The notes under the pieces are model-generated. The model saw only the letters and a program-made list of their open reading frames with translations, did not search any database and was not told where the DNA came from. Made by a program: the position numbers and the translations under genes. DNA of 49,231 bases from Vitrella brassicaformis (Eukaryota; Sar; Vitrellaceae), in the NCBI GenBank assembly GCA_001179505.1, contig CDMY01000477.1, positions 313,371-362,601 on the forward strand. The letters run 5' to 3'. Below, piece after piece: positions 1 through 15,575 of this stretch (position 1 is its first letter; every line of letters starts with the position of its first letter).

Positions 1-1156
1 CCCCACACAAACAAACAAGCAAGACTCACCTCACACACGCCCCTCCCTCCCTCCCTCCCTCCCTCCCTCCCACCTTGCCCGAGTTGAGCCCGCCCCTCTT
101 GGCGCCGAAGTTGACCAGCCGATTGCGAGCGGGGTCGATCTTGTAATGCGCACTGAAGGGCTCCTTGGTGCTTTCCAGTGAGCGGCCAAGGTCAGTCGCC
201 CCCGAGCACCCCAGAGCAATCGGGTCAATGATCCACGGCGCCGCGCCTTCCCACAAGGCGAGCAGCACGCCGGACCAGAAGACGACGTGGGTGTTGGCCA
301 TGTTGCGGATGAAGGTGTCCAAGATGTTGCGCGTCCAGCCGCCCTTTTTCTGGGTGCCGACGCCGCGGTAGAGGATCCGGTTGGCTTGGAGCTCCTTCAG
401 GTAGTAGGGGCTGCGGACGAATCTGTTGCGGAAGAACGCAGTGCGGTTCTGGAAGGTCACCGCTGCGATCTGCATCCATCGATACATATCAAGTGTGCTG
501 TGTGTGTTGGCCTCTCCTCTCTTGGCCTCACTGTGTGCTGGCTATATGGGGCTGGCTGGTGTGTGTGTGTGTTGGTATGTATGGTTACCAACCATTCCGT
601 GGCCGTCGAATGGGTGAGTGATTTTCTCGTCGCCGATCTCAAACTTGGCAGGGATGTTCTTGAAGAACGTCCCCTACACACACACACACACACACACGAG
701 CAGAGGAGTCCCAGAGTCAGGACACCTAGCTACCGTCCAAACTGACCTCTAGGTCTTTCGGTATATCTCCCTCCAGGTAGTAGTGCCCCTCCGGCGGCTC
801 CACAAAGCTCCGCTCCAACGCACCCACGTCACACAGCGACCTGATCACACATACCATACACACGCAGCCAATCACGCGTTTTGACAGACATGTCACACAC
901 TCCTGCTGCTGTGCTGTGGGCGTAAGTACTTATCGAGCCTCCGCTCAATGGCCGTCTTCGGCGGCTCTCTCGGCTTGCCGATGGCCCTCTCGGCTGCCGC
1001 ATCCTCAAACCGCATGTCGGCAGCAGACGCCGACATCCTCAGCGGCGATGATGAAAGGAAGCCAGAACCGGCAAGCCTCAGTGGCCGCCGCCTCGGCCAT
1101 TCTCTCACTGCGAGGGCTCCAGCAGTAAAGGCCAATGCCAAAAGCAAAGACCTCAT
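1..1156 (-). CDS. Carotenoid cleavage oxygenase (CCD/RPE65 family), 5' part
   Basis: Iron-dependent oxidative cleavage of carotenoids or apocarotenoids is the known role of this family; the substrate cannot be told here. Four exons are visible on the minus strand: 930-1156, 747-840, 593-673 and 74-469, joined in frame. Exon 1 starts with ATG at 1156 and encodes a hydrophobic then Arg/Ser-rich leader, probably a targeting presequence. Exon 2 has the family's GHYYLEGDIP stretch. Exon 3 reads GTFFKNIPAKFEIGDE...HPFDGHGM, close to the GTYFRNGPxxFE...HPFDGDGM signature. Exon 4 has AFFRNRFVRS, then ANTHVVFW and LLALWEGA. The gene runs off the left edge in an intron (1-73), so the later beta-propeller blades and most iron-binding histidines are not seen. 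The donor after exon 3 (ATG|GTTGGT) is a weak match to consensus. Family assignment is firm; subfamily is open. Confidence 0.88.
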
Positions 1157-1599
1157 CCCACGCCACGGCCGCCTCTAGAATAAGATCAGCCAGCCGCAGT
1201 CAGCAGGGCGAGGCGGGCACAGCAGCCAGCAGATCTGTGGGCTGGGCGGCGGTTGACAAGTCGACCCATCCCGTTGGCCGATGGACGACTTCATAAACCA
1301 CGCATGGCGTCCTCCGGCTGAACCGCGGGTCACTCACCGTGGCAGGCATTTCCAAGGGTTCGGCCGGCCGAATGCACAGATCTCGCCACGCAGCCACATA
1401 AGCGGAACAAACCAGACGACCCGGGCAAAGATCGGAGGGTCCCGCAGCACCATCACTCCGCAGCGGAGCTGTGCATTGCCCGCGCTTCCCCTCTGCCCCT
1501 GTCACATCTGCGGGATTAGCTGTGCGAGCTTAGCTTTCGTGTGTTCCTCTTCGCCCGCGTAGCACACCACCGCGCATCGTCTTTCGGCCGGCAGCAGCG
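1157..1599. other. Divergent intergenic region between the oxygenase and V-ATPase A genes
   Basis: These 443 bp separate two start codons that face away from each other and so must contain both promoters and 5' UTRs. No TATA-like box or other clear motif stands out. The stretch lacks the CA/TG repeats that fill nearby introns, which fits a promoter region. No coding signal is seen. Confidence 0.5.
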
Positions 1600-6193
<4,594 letters not shown>

Positions 6194-7030
6194 ACACACA
6201 CAACACAACACAAGTACCCATACAGACACGCACATCTAAGGGCGGCGGCGGGACACACTTGCTCTTTCATATGGATGTGTGTGTCTGTGTGTAGGGCTTG
6301 ATCGATCAATGTGCGTGTGAGCGGTAGCTGTTAGGCGACTACCTACTTCCTTACATGCATGTGTTGTGTGTCTGCGGGCGTCACGTCGTGTGTGTGGTGT
6401 GTGGTTTAAGGCGTTCGTTTTTCTCGTCGCTCCTCGGCGTGTGCACGTGTGTGTGTATGTATCACCCACCCCTCACCCACCCCATTGCTGGCCCCTCCCC
6501 TGTGTGTGTGGTTTTTCGACCACCGACACACACACACAGGTCATCATTTTCGCACGGACAGTTGTGCGTGACGAAAAGATCGACCGATGGATGGATGGAT
6601 GGATGAGCATTTCTTTTCTTGCTCTCGTTCTGCAGAATATATACGTGTGTGTTAGTGTGTGTGTGTGTGTGTCCACGGAGAAGCCAGCCAAGAGAGGCCA
6701 ACCATTTTGAGGGCGCGCTATACTGTGTGTGTAAGCACATCACATCCGTAAGCTGTATGTACATTTAGCAGACGAGACGAGACGACAGAGAGAGAGAGAC
6801 GATGACAGCAGTAGTTCATCATATCATCATCATCATCATCTTCGCAAAATCAACAACACACAGCACACACACACAAAAGTAACACACTTCCCTCTTTGGT
6901 GCACCCGCCCAACTCTTGTCCTGCTCGACTCATTGGGATCCTGCGCGATTGCATCCTTCCGCCAACTGCGAGCTTAAAGTTGGCCAATGAGAAGAACGAA
7001 CCACCGGGAGAAAGCAAGACCGAAAAAAAG
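6194..7030. other. 3' intergenic region with microsatellites
   Basis: This stretch follows the V-ATPase stop. It holds TG runs (6278-6295, 6644-6672), a GATG run near 6586-6604, a CA run near 6528-6538, a GACGA/GA stretch at 6773-6802 and a CAT run at 6822-6841. The last part (about 6900-7030) lies in the same open frame as the next gene and is probably its 5' leader. No other gene signal is seen. Confidence 0.5.
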
Positions 7031-7587
7031 ATGGGTGCGGGCGGCTCGAAGGATCCGGACACCTCCGAGCTGGTCAGGAGAGCCAAAATAGGTGTCGTTC
7101 AGCTCAGGGAGCCTTGAAAGGACAATCCATATGTCATCACGGAGCCCGACTGGGAGCGCCTAACATACGCGGAGCTGTCCATGGTTGTCAGCAGTCTCAC
7201 GCCCAACGGCGGCATCCAGCATGAATACGGCTTCGCAGCTAAGGTGGACTACTGGGGCCGCCTGCAGATGGAGCAGAGGCAGCGGGACAGCGAAAGGTAC
7301 ATACCATGACCAGGCACGTCGGCACCCAGGTGGCCATGATGCTTACGTACTGTGCATGTCGTTGTCCTTTTGTCTCATGCAGGGGGCAAGACTTGAAGGA
7401 TTCGAATTCTGCTCCATCGTCATCCCGTAAGTCGGATCCTTCGCCCCAGCCGATGGCAGCCGAGGAGGCAGGGGCTGCGGATGAGCTCAGACAACGACCC
7501 GGCCGACGGAGGAGTGCTGACAAGAACGAACAAGAACAGGGCGGACGGCAGCCGGCCGGGGGCGGTGGGAGGGCGGGTGCACTCTGA
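7031..7587 (+). CDS. Small putatively N-myristoylated protein with in-frame TGA, unknown function
   Basis: The function is not recognised. ATG at 7031 begins MGAGGSKDPDTSELV; Gly2 followed by Ser6 fits an N-myristoylation site, suggesting membrane attachment. A TGA at 7115-7117 interrupts the frame, but the same frame continues as convincing protein (NPYVITEPDWERLTYAEL, then GFAAKVDYWGRLQMEQ) to a donor at about 7299. After an intron ending CATGCAG, the second exon encodes a Ser/Gln/Arg/Gly-rich tail ending GGGGRAGAL-stop at 7585-7587. A 48-nt intron (7073-7120, GTCAGG...GAAAG) would remove the TGA in phase 0, but that would be shorter than most introns in this window. Other readings are a pseudogene, stop readthrough or a base error. 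A gene of some kind is likely; its integrity is uncertain. Confidence 0.5.
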
Positions 7588-8030
7588 CGGACAGTGACGC
7601 TGCATTCACGTGGCTGGCTGCTCGTACGTGTGTGTGTGTGTGTGTGTGTGGCCTGACCACATGCTGCTTGCCTGTCTGCCTGCCCGCCTGCAATGTGGTG
7701 TGGTGTGACCCCTCTCTCTGTGTCTCTCTTTCGGCCATTCAGCCATTGCTTTTAAGTACGTCAATCAATCAGTGCTTGTTCGAGTGCATATCGATATCTG
7801 GACGGCGTCCACACGCAGTCTGCCCACACTGACTGATTGGATCCACCCCACCTGACTGACCTGACAGGCACACGAGCGAACACTTACTTCACTGCGTCCA
7901 TAGACAACAAAATTGACACGCAGACACGCACAGAGACACATCAGGCAGGCAGGCCGGCAGGAAAGAGCCTGAATGACGCCTGAATGAATGAATGAATGGG
8001 TCGCACACAAAATGCGCATCCGTGCTGTAG

Positions 8031-8079
<49 letters not shown>

Positions 8080-8169
8080 GGCAGGTATTCTACACCCACG
8101 AGGAGCAATAGGTTAGAAAAGAACCGTGTTACACCATTGTTGCAAGAGCAGAGCACGTGTGAGCATCAA
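7588..8169. other. Intergenic region between convergent genes, repeat-rich
   Basis: This region lies between two stop codons. It contains TG and CA tracts (about 7626-7650, 8033-8061), a GA run (8062-8079) and short GAAT repeats near 7981-7998. No coding pattern with conserved residues is seen. Confidence 0.5.
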
Positions 8170-8297
8170 TCAGCAGCACGTGCCGGCGGGAGAGCAGCCA
8201 TTCTGCTGCTGCTGCTGCTGCTTCTGCTTGTGACCACCGCCCTCTTCGTGTGCCACCCACTTCTCGCGCAAGACCTCACCGAGCCGTGCGGCAGCTG

Positions 8298-8328
<31 letters not shown>

Positions 8329-8927
8329 AAAGGATGGATGGATGGATGGACACCAGAGACACACAGATGGACACGTGTGTGTGTGTGTGTCTGTGTGTCT
8401 GTGTGTCACATGCCTGTGTCGAGTTTGGCCTCATCGACGCAGCAGAAAGCAATGCGCACAGCGGGGGAGGGCTTGTTGGTGAACGAGAAGAAGTTTCCTG
8501 CACACACACACAACACGCAACACACAGCACACAACAGACAGCACACAGCACATAACAGACGATGAGGACACACTGCACACACACACACACACATGGACAC
8601 ATACCTGGCGCGACGAGTATTCTGTGTTTAAGTAGGTCCGGGATGATGGCGGCGCTGTCCTCCACCGGCAGCCGAAACGACGGCCACAGAAACATCCCTG
8701 TCGAAGGAACCACACACACCACACACACACACAGAGAGAGAGAGAGAGACAGCGGTGTGTTTGGTGCAATTGTGAGTGCACAGGCGTAGACACACACTCA
8801 CACACACCTGCCACAGGAATGTCCATCATGGCGAGGTGCTCGCCGCAGTGCTTCACCAGCGAGCTGACCAGCTGGTCGCGGCGCTTCCTGTGAGCACACA
8901 AACACGCACACACACACGCATGAATCC

Positions 8928-8959
<32 letters not shown>

Positions 8960-11443
8960 CTGTGTGCGATTGTACCAGTAGAGAAACTGCAGATCTCTCA
9001 CGTGTCTGTCGAAGCCCTCGATGCCCCAGTCACGCAGCAGCGAATACACCACCGTCTGTGTGACACACACACACACACACACACACGATGGGGATGTGTG
9101 TGTTTTGGTTGTGCAGCTATACTGCCTGACCTGTGCCATGGCGCTCTGTGTGGGTGCACAGCTGGTATAGGCGTAATACTGCGTTGTGAAGGCCTTGCTG
9201 GCCGTGCACTGATCACACACACACATACCATACACACACAACACAGGGAGAGAGAGGGTGAGAGTGAGAGAGAGACTGTGTGGTGTGGTGCCCAGTACTC
9301 ACCCAGCCCGTCCGCAGTCCGGGCGCCACACACTTACTGAAAGTGTCCACACGGATCTGCTCTCAGATAGACAGACAGACCGATGACAGACAGCGGCGCT
9401 GTGCACACGAACGTCTCTCTGTCTGTCCTCGGTCTGTCTGTGTGTGTGTGTGTGTGTGCGTGTGTCAGGTACCACTCGGCCATCGATGTCAAAGCTCAGA
9501 AAGGACCGCTGGCCTGAAAACACACACACACACACACATGAATGCCGGTGCATGTGTGTGTGTGTGTGTGTGTCATTACTGTAGGGATCGTCGACGATCG
9601 CCGTCTGTGTGGGCGGGGGCGCCTTGAGAGACAAGAGGCCTGTCCACCCACACACATCCATCCATCCACCACACACACGTTTCTCTCCACGAGAGGGAGA
9701 GCCTAGCTTCGCGCGTGTGTGGGTGCATGCCCGCGCCAAGCCGACCCACCAGGGCACTTGTCGGCAGTGTAAGTCGCTCCTTCATGGTAAGAGGGGTACC
9801 GCAGGAACCAGTAGGGGTCGTCCTCGATGACCACCATGTCATACGCCTGTAAGCAATGTGGTGGACAGACACAATATGTCGATGTGCGTCGTGTGTGGTG
9901 TGTTGTCACCCTGGCCACGGCATAAAGCTCGAGTATCCGCTGCTCGCTTGTGACCTTGCCCTCGGGGTTCGAACCGACCTGTCCCATGTCATTGGATTGC
10001 GTGTGTATCTCTCTCTCTCTCTCTATGTGTCTGTGTGTGTGTGTGTGTGTGCCGACATACCGGAACGACATAGAGCGCCTTTGGCTTGCCTCTGCCGGCA
10101 GCTATGTAGCTCTCGCAGGCCTGAAGACACACATCAACACACAGCACAGTGAGTGCTCGGTAAGACTCTCACGCACACCCCCACGCACCTACCTCTCTGA
10201 GTGCCTCCGGGATGATGCCCATGTCGTCGCTCTCGACGTTGATGACCTCGTTGATGTAGGGCCGGAAGGCCAGCATCGTCGTCGAGTAGGCATGCTCGTC
10301 CGCAAAGACACCATCAGCTGCACAAACAATCACATTACACTCCCAGAGAGAGAGGCTCGCGTGTGTGTGGGGTGGGGTGGGGTGGGGTGGGGGGGACTTG
10401 GGTTGAAGACGATGCTGGCGATCTTGTCGAGGGTGTCGCTGTTGCCCGCCGTCAAGATGGTGTCCAGCACTGACACACACACACAAACACACACACACAC
10501 ACATATACACATACACATACACAAAGATAGGTAGACAGATGTGCACATGCAGGCCGCCGACCAGGGCCGTTTTTCTGTTCGTGGTGGCCGTTGGTGGTGG
10601 CGGTGGTGGTGGTGGTGTTTGTGCCGTTGACGAAGGGTGGTCGGGCGAAGGGCAGCACCGGCTGGTGGAACTCCATCTGCACACACGTGACGTGCGCACA
10701 GACGGACAGACAGACAATCTGCCCTTTGTTGCGAAAAAGAGTGTTCCTTTATGCCTTGCAAGGACTTCCACTCACCATAAACTTCTGCGCCCACTCTCTC
10801 AGCGGCTCGCAGCTGCCGTACTGCTGGGCACTGCACCCCCCCAACGCCCCCACGCCAAAAGAGAGAGAGGTGTGTGCGTGTGTGTGCGTATCCATGCATC
10901 CATCCCCCTTCACGAGTACGCACGTACTTGTAGAGCATCTTGGGGTCGTCAACCGTGACTTTCACCTTCTCTGCACTGCTGCCGTCGCCAACTCCCCTGA
11001 CAGTCAGCTCGATGGCCTCGATGGGGAAGGCCTCGGCGGGCGGCAAACCGCCCGCAAGCAATATCGCCTTCTCGCGCTCGTGCGATGGCATCTGGCACAC
11101 ACAAAGACAGAAAGACAGAGTGACGTGACTCATGTCATCATGTCGGTCGATGAGAATCCTCTCTCTGTGTTGTGTGTCCTCCTTTCTTCGCTCACTCACT
11201 TGGAAGATGGGTCTGTGAAGGCCGACGAGCTGGTTCTCGATGCGGCGAGATACCCTCTGTGTGCAGTGTCCACACACACACAATGACACACACACACAGC
11301 TGCACTCATCTGTCTGTCTGTCTGTCCGTCGTGTGTCGGTGTGCATGCGATGACGGCGTTGGTACTTCTGCGAATGCATCTTCCCATCTGAGCGGCTTGG
11401 CGTTGGCGATATGGGCGGACAGCAGCGACGAAGATGAAGACAT
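8170..11443 (-). CDS. PLP-dependent aminotransferase, kynurenine/2-aminoadipate aminotransferase type
   Basis: Class I/II aminotransferases of this group (AADAT/ARO8-like) move amino groups between aromatic amino acids, kynurenine or 2-aminoadipate and 2-oxo acids. About 16 exons on the minus strand match the family in order: RRIENQLVGLHRPIF, AILLAGGLPPAEAFP, YGSCEPLREWAQKFM, a domain with FADEHAYSTTMLAFRP, DDMGIIPEALREV, KPKALYVVP, AYDMVVIEDDPYWFLRYP, FLSFDIDGRV, then the PLP-lysine region VDTFSKCVAPGLRTGW near 9300-9355. The C-terminal half has GMFLWPSFRLP and FFSFTNKPSPAVRIAF. The start MSSSSSLLSAHIANAKPLRW is ATG at 11443; the stop is at 8170-8172. A Thr-rich insertion from an ACC run (about 10590-10625) sits where relatives are compact. 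The C-terminus ends in a Gln run. Class is sure; substrate is inferred from closest resemblance. Confidence 0.9.
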
Positions 11444-11814
11444 CCTGACAGACAGCTGGAAGGAAGACCTGCACACTCGACACACATACAGTGCACACAC
11501 CTGTCCAGTGCCGGGCAGGCACCAGCATTGATTGGGCTGCATGTTTCTTTCCTACCAATGAATGCAATGTGAGATCCGGTTGCTTCTGTTTGGGTCGCGT
11601 CCAGAGCAGCCGATCTCTCTCTTGTCTGCAATAAGTTTCACGAGATTTGGCAGTTGATCCACTCGACGGGGTCCTCTGGTTGATTGCGAGGAAGATCAGC
11701 GAGAGATACCGCCCCGCCACTGCCCCGCCCACCACCACCACACCGCATCAGGCCTGCTCGGGCATCCTCACAGAGTCAATGCGCTGTGTGTGGAGGGTAA
11801 GTAGCTAGAGCACA
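11444..11814. other. Divergent promoter region between the aminotransferase and GST genes
   Basis: These 371 bp lie between two outward-facing start codons. There are no long CA/TG repeats and no conserved coding sequence. It presumably holds promoters for both genes, but no specific element can be named. Confidence 0.45.
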
Positions 11815-13444
11815 ATGGCGACCGATCCCAAGGACGAGCCCAACCACGAGCCGCCGGGCTTCGTCAGCTCGCCGCGGGTCATGTTCATCGCTCGGTGGCT
11901 GGAGCTTCTGTGGGGCTATGGCGTGACGCGCTTCTGCGTCGTCTTCACTGGGTGGTGGGTAATGAGGGGCGGCAGATGGGCCGTGCAGGCCATCAATCTC
12001 GTCCTCAAATGGTCTGTCAGTTCACAGAGGAAAGAAATGCCACACAGGAGGAGCTGGATGGTTGCGCACTGTTTGTGTGTCGGCGTCTGTCTGTCTGTGT
12101 GACGATCAGGGTGTTTGGCGTCACGTCGCCGCCAAAGCCCATCGATGGGAAGCACCACCTTTACACACTCAACTACTCCCACTTCTGTAACAAGGCACTC
12201 CACCACACACACACACAAAGGAATCTCTCTCTCTCTCTGTGTGTGTATGCTACACAGGCGCGTTGGGCACTGGATGCCTCTGGGGTGGCCTACAGCGAGA
12301 CGACCTACGGCGTCATCAACTTCAAGCCCGCCATCACGGCCGTCAGCCGCGGCACCTACGCCGCCGCGCCTTATATGGTGGCTGCCGACGGTATGCATCA
12401 GGCAGAATAGTCGCACTCTTGTCAGGGTGTGTGTGTGTGTCGCAAAGAGAGACAGAGGTGTGGATGTGTGTGTGTGTGTGTGTGTGTGTAGGGGCGTCTG
12501 TGCCGGACAGCACGGGCATCTTGACATATCTGGCTGAGCACCACGGCAAGCGGGCGTCATGGCTGTTCCCCAACAAAGAGGCCACTGACCTTGGTAAGAA
12601 GGCACACACACACAAACAGAGAGAGAGAGAGAGGTGTAGGTGTGTGTGCGTTTGTGCGTGTGTGCGCATCAGAGGCTTATTTTGACGACAATTTTGCGTT
12701 TCCTGCGTTCCGGTTGTGCTACGGCCTGCTGGACACGGTCCCCTCCGGCCGCATGCTCTTCCTCTGTGTGGCGCTGCACACAGAGGTCACATCCATCTGG
12801 AAGTGGCTCGCCATACGTCCGTCCGCATAAACACCCACACGGCCACACACGCACACACACACATGTCTCTCTCTCCTTGTCTGTCTGTCGTCTGTCTGCA
12901 TCGGTCCGTTCACCAAGCGAGCTACGGCATCCTGGGTCAGTTTTGCCGCATGATGAAGGCCGAGGAGGTCCCACACCGAGCGGCCGTTGACGAGGCCTTC
13001 GCCAAGGTGGAGGCGCTGCTGGCTGACGGCCGGCAGTTCCTCGCTGAGACCACCTGCCCGTCGGCTGCTGGTACGCATGGCATGTCTGCACGTCTGCCGG
13101 ATGGATGGATGTGTGTGTGTGTGTGTGTGCAGATATCGCCTTCGCATCAGCTGCGTTTCCCCTGATTCTGCCGCCAGGTGCGTGCCATCAGAGACACACA
13201 TCAATGTGGTGACCCACAGAGGGGTGCATTGGTGCCTCTGTGTCTGTGTCTGTGTCTCTGTGTGTGTGGTGTGCCATATCAACCAAATGCAGAGATGTCG
13301 CATCACTGGTTCTCCCTGGGCAACCCGCTGCTGCCTCCGGCATACAGGCAGGAGGTCCTCAGCCGCCGGGCCACACCGGCCGGCCAGTTCGTCCTCAAGA
13401 TGTACAGAGAGCACAGACAGTGGCGCTATGATGCCGCCACATAG
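11815..13444 (+). CDS. Glutathione S-transferase-like protein with hydrophobic N-terminal extension
   Basis: GST-fold proteins conjugate glutathione or act as reductases. Exon 1 (ATG at 11815) encodes an unusual extension of about 65 residues with hydrophobic stretches (FIARWLELLWGYGVTRFCVV and a second one), perhaps a membrane anchor or targeting region. The thioredoxin-like domain follows: YTLNYSHFCNKARWALDASG, with a Cys in the catalytic position, and VPDSTGILTYLAEHHGK, the conserved D-S contact region. The helical C-terminal domain includes AFAKVEALLADGRQFLAETT and PSAADIAFASAAFPLIL, matching the family's N-capping region. The stop is at 13442-13444. The intron 12195-12257 uses a GC donor. 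The Cys motif suggests an omega- or glutaredoxin-like mode, which is inference. Family is confident; activity is untested. Confidence 0.82.
12195..12257 (+). other. GC-AG intron in the GST-like gene
   Basis: The exon ends TGTAACAAG and the intron starts GCACTC, ending CTACACAG. This is the only joint that gives the expected SHFCNKARWALDASG motif in frame; the upstream GT (in TTCT|GTAACA) would shift the frame away from the GST sequence. Confidence 0.75.
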
Positions 13445-13633
13445 AGACAGAGGGAGGGAGGGAGGGAGGGGCGTGTGGTGTGGGGCGAAGCAGGAGTGCG
13501 TGTGGGTGGATTTCCAATTGGCTCTCTGTCGCTGCGGTGGAATGACAGTTGGTCACAGCACACTGATTGATGTTGTCCTTTGCTGTGACTGCCTACGGCG
13601 AGACCGACACACACGCAGATACGCACCGAAAAT

Positions 13634-14225
13634 CTAGCGGCTCAGATCCTGCTGGCTGCTGCTGCTGCCGCTGCTCTCATTTCTAGCCTTGCCCTCCAGC
13701 AGCTGCAGCGCCACCGTGTTGAAGTGCAGCACATCCTAACACACACACACACACACACCATTGCACTACAGACTTGCACACAGCTCGTTGTTCTTTACTT
13801 ACCCGTTCTTTGATGAGCAGAGGCCGCAGAGTGTCCCGCAGCCTCAGCAGCAGGGGGCGGTGCGCCGATGAGGTCACGAGCTGCCTCGTGTGCAGCTGCA
13901 CGAGCAGCAGGGCCGTCTGGCTGAGACGCTCCACACACACATAGCCTCCACCTGCACACACACACACACACACACACATACAGACAGACAGACCGAGGGC
14001 CGCCCACCGACCCATAATATCGATGGCCTCGGCAATGGCGGCAATAAACTGCATGAGCCTCAGGGCATAGGAGAAGGGCATCGACAAGAGCACCTCATAC
14101 AGCAGCGGGGCCGGCACCTGCTGCACCGCCCACAAGACGTGCTCGTGGGCCGTCCGCCCGGCCAGCTCGGGCTTGCTGCTGCTGCCGCCCATTGTCTCGT
14201 CTCCTTGTTCTTGCTGCTGGTCGGT
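13634..14225 (-). pseudogene. Duplicated 3' end of the UTP12 gene (Utp12 domain only)
   Basis: This is a close copy of 21531-22122, covering the last two exons and most of the one before them, introns included. It encodes EHVLWAVQQVPAPLLYEVLL, MPFSYALRLMQFIAAI, ERLSQTALLLVQLHTRQL and the tail ESSGSSSSQQDLSR-stop (13634-13636). The match starts essentially at the stop codon and ends abruptly near 14225, where unrelated sequence (a fumarase remnant in a different frame) takes over. None of the WD40 repeats is present, so it cannot make UTP12. Differences from the parent are repeat length, an SSSK/GSSSK change and a few bases. The short ORF might still be transcribed, but no independent function can be argued. 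Confidence 0.85.
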
Positions 14226-14239
14226 GACTGCTCTCATCC

Positions 14240-14732
14240 AGACCAGAGCCCTGTCCTGGGTTCTCTTCCAATTGCTCTAGACAGCCACACAGAGGCAGAC
14301 AGCGGTGTGTTGGTATCACCCACATGTCCAGCCGGCCTTCGTTGGTGATCTTGCCGATGGCCTGTCTGTCTGCCGAGCAAGACACTCCAATGCCGACGGC
14401 AGCGGCAGCCGGATGACCCGCACGTCGTGGCAGAAGTACTTGCCGCCGAACTGGGCACCGATGCCCATGTTCTGACATATCTGACACATACACACATCAC
14501 AGACATATGGATGTCGATGGAGGGCTGTCTCCTCTTCCCACTCCAGGTCTCTGAATGCCCGACCGTGCTCATTGCCAGATCTAGAGGTGGCCAGACCGTC
14601 GAAATACCTGATAGACGCACAGACAAACAGACACATGGACAAGTGAAATGTGCGGATATAGATCTGCCCATACCTGCAGCTGGCCATCTTGAAAGTCTAG
14701 AATCTTGAGGGTCATCTCGGCTGACAAACCGC
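14240..14732 (-). pseudogene. Class I fumarate hydratase, middle fragment (decayed)
   Basis: Class I fumarase is an iron-sulfur enzyme interconverting fumarate and malate. Three exon-like pieces on the minus strand align to the middle of the family: 14674-14732 ([19 protein letters not shown]), about 14520-14607 ([20 protein letters not shown]) and 14324-14471 ([20 protein letters not shown], then [18 protein letters not shown]), with QLEENPGQ near 14250-14276. A deletion of roughly 15 nt at about 14405 removes the conserved RHGASC motif, which carries an iron-sulfur ligand Cys, and shifts the frame. Exon phases also fail to join. The N-terminal half is absent and the C-terminal part lies elsewhere (19681-20376). 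The piece abuts the UTP12 copy out of frame. A decayed remnant is the best reading. Confidence 0.82.
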
Positions 14733-15575
14733 CTGCACACCACTGACTGACTGGCTGGCTGGCTGGCTGGCTGGGCGGGCGGAGGCTGGCTCGTACAGTA
14801 TATGTATTCCATCTGTACGAGCCATACATAGTACGGTTACACACAGACAGACACACGTGCGTACATATTTGTGTGCAGTAGGCACGCGAACGTTAACGCA
14901 CACATAGCATAGCGGGCAAGTGTTTGTGTGCGCGGACTGACTGACTGAATGTCCCCACCTCTCATCCCTCCACATCCCTCCCTCCCTCTCCGTGACACAC
15001 GTGATCGACTTTCGTCTTTCTTTTTGCTAGAGAGAGGGATCGTAATGCACGGAGCTTTGTGTCTGGGTTTCCATGGTCGTCTGTGTGCATGGTGGTCTGA
15101 TCTGGGTGGACGCCTGAATGCCGCTGGCTGGCTGGCTGGGTGTATGTCTGTCTGTCTGTATCATACTATCCTCTCCCGTCCTTGCTTTCTCTGCGTGTGT
15201 GTGTCGTGTGTGTGTCGTGTGTGTGTGTGTGTTGTGTGTGCGAGTGATGATGCGTGTGCCGTGGCTGGAATAAATGAACGACATACGTGGCCAACACTCA
15301 TTCACCTGACACAGAGTATTGAGTGAAAAACAGCAAATACACATCGGCACACACATCCATCTGTCCGCCAGCCGATTTAAGTCAGCCAGCCGCCGCCCAC
15401 TGCCAGCCTGGCCATCACCACACCCACCACCCTTCCAGTCGGTCGACAGCCACCTCTCGACGCCTCTCGACGCAGACAGACGGGGAAGGTGCCTGCACTA
15501 AGGGTAGGAAAGAGAAAAGGCAATAGACGTGGACAGACTTCCCCTTCCCCCATGTGTCGTGTCATCCGACCTCCG
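14733..15575. other. Intergenic region with no recognised gene
   Basis: It contains a GGCT/GCTG short repeat (14752-14775), a short tandem repeat of TGTGTGTCG (15196-15227) and CTGT runs. No conserved protein sequence was recognised on either strand. Confidence 0.4.

Noticed and set aside
7092-7120. 29-nt intron to remove the in-frame TGA
   Set aside because: It would shift the downstream frame away from the convincing protein sequence. The 48-nt alternative keeps the frame and is preferred.
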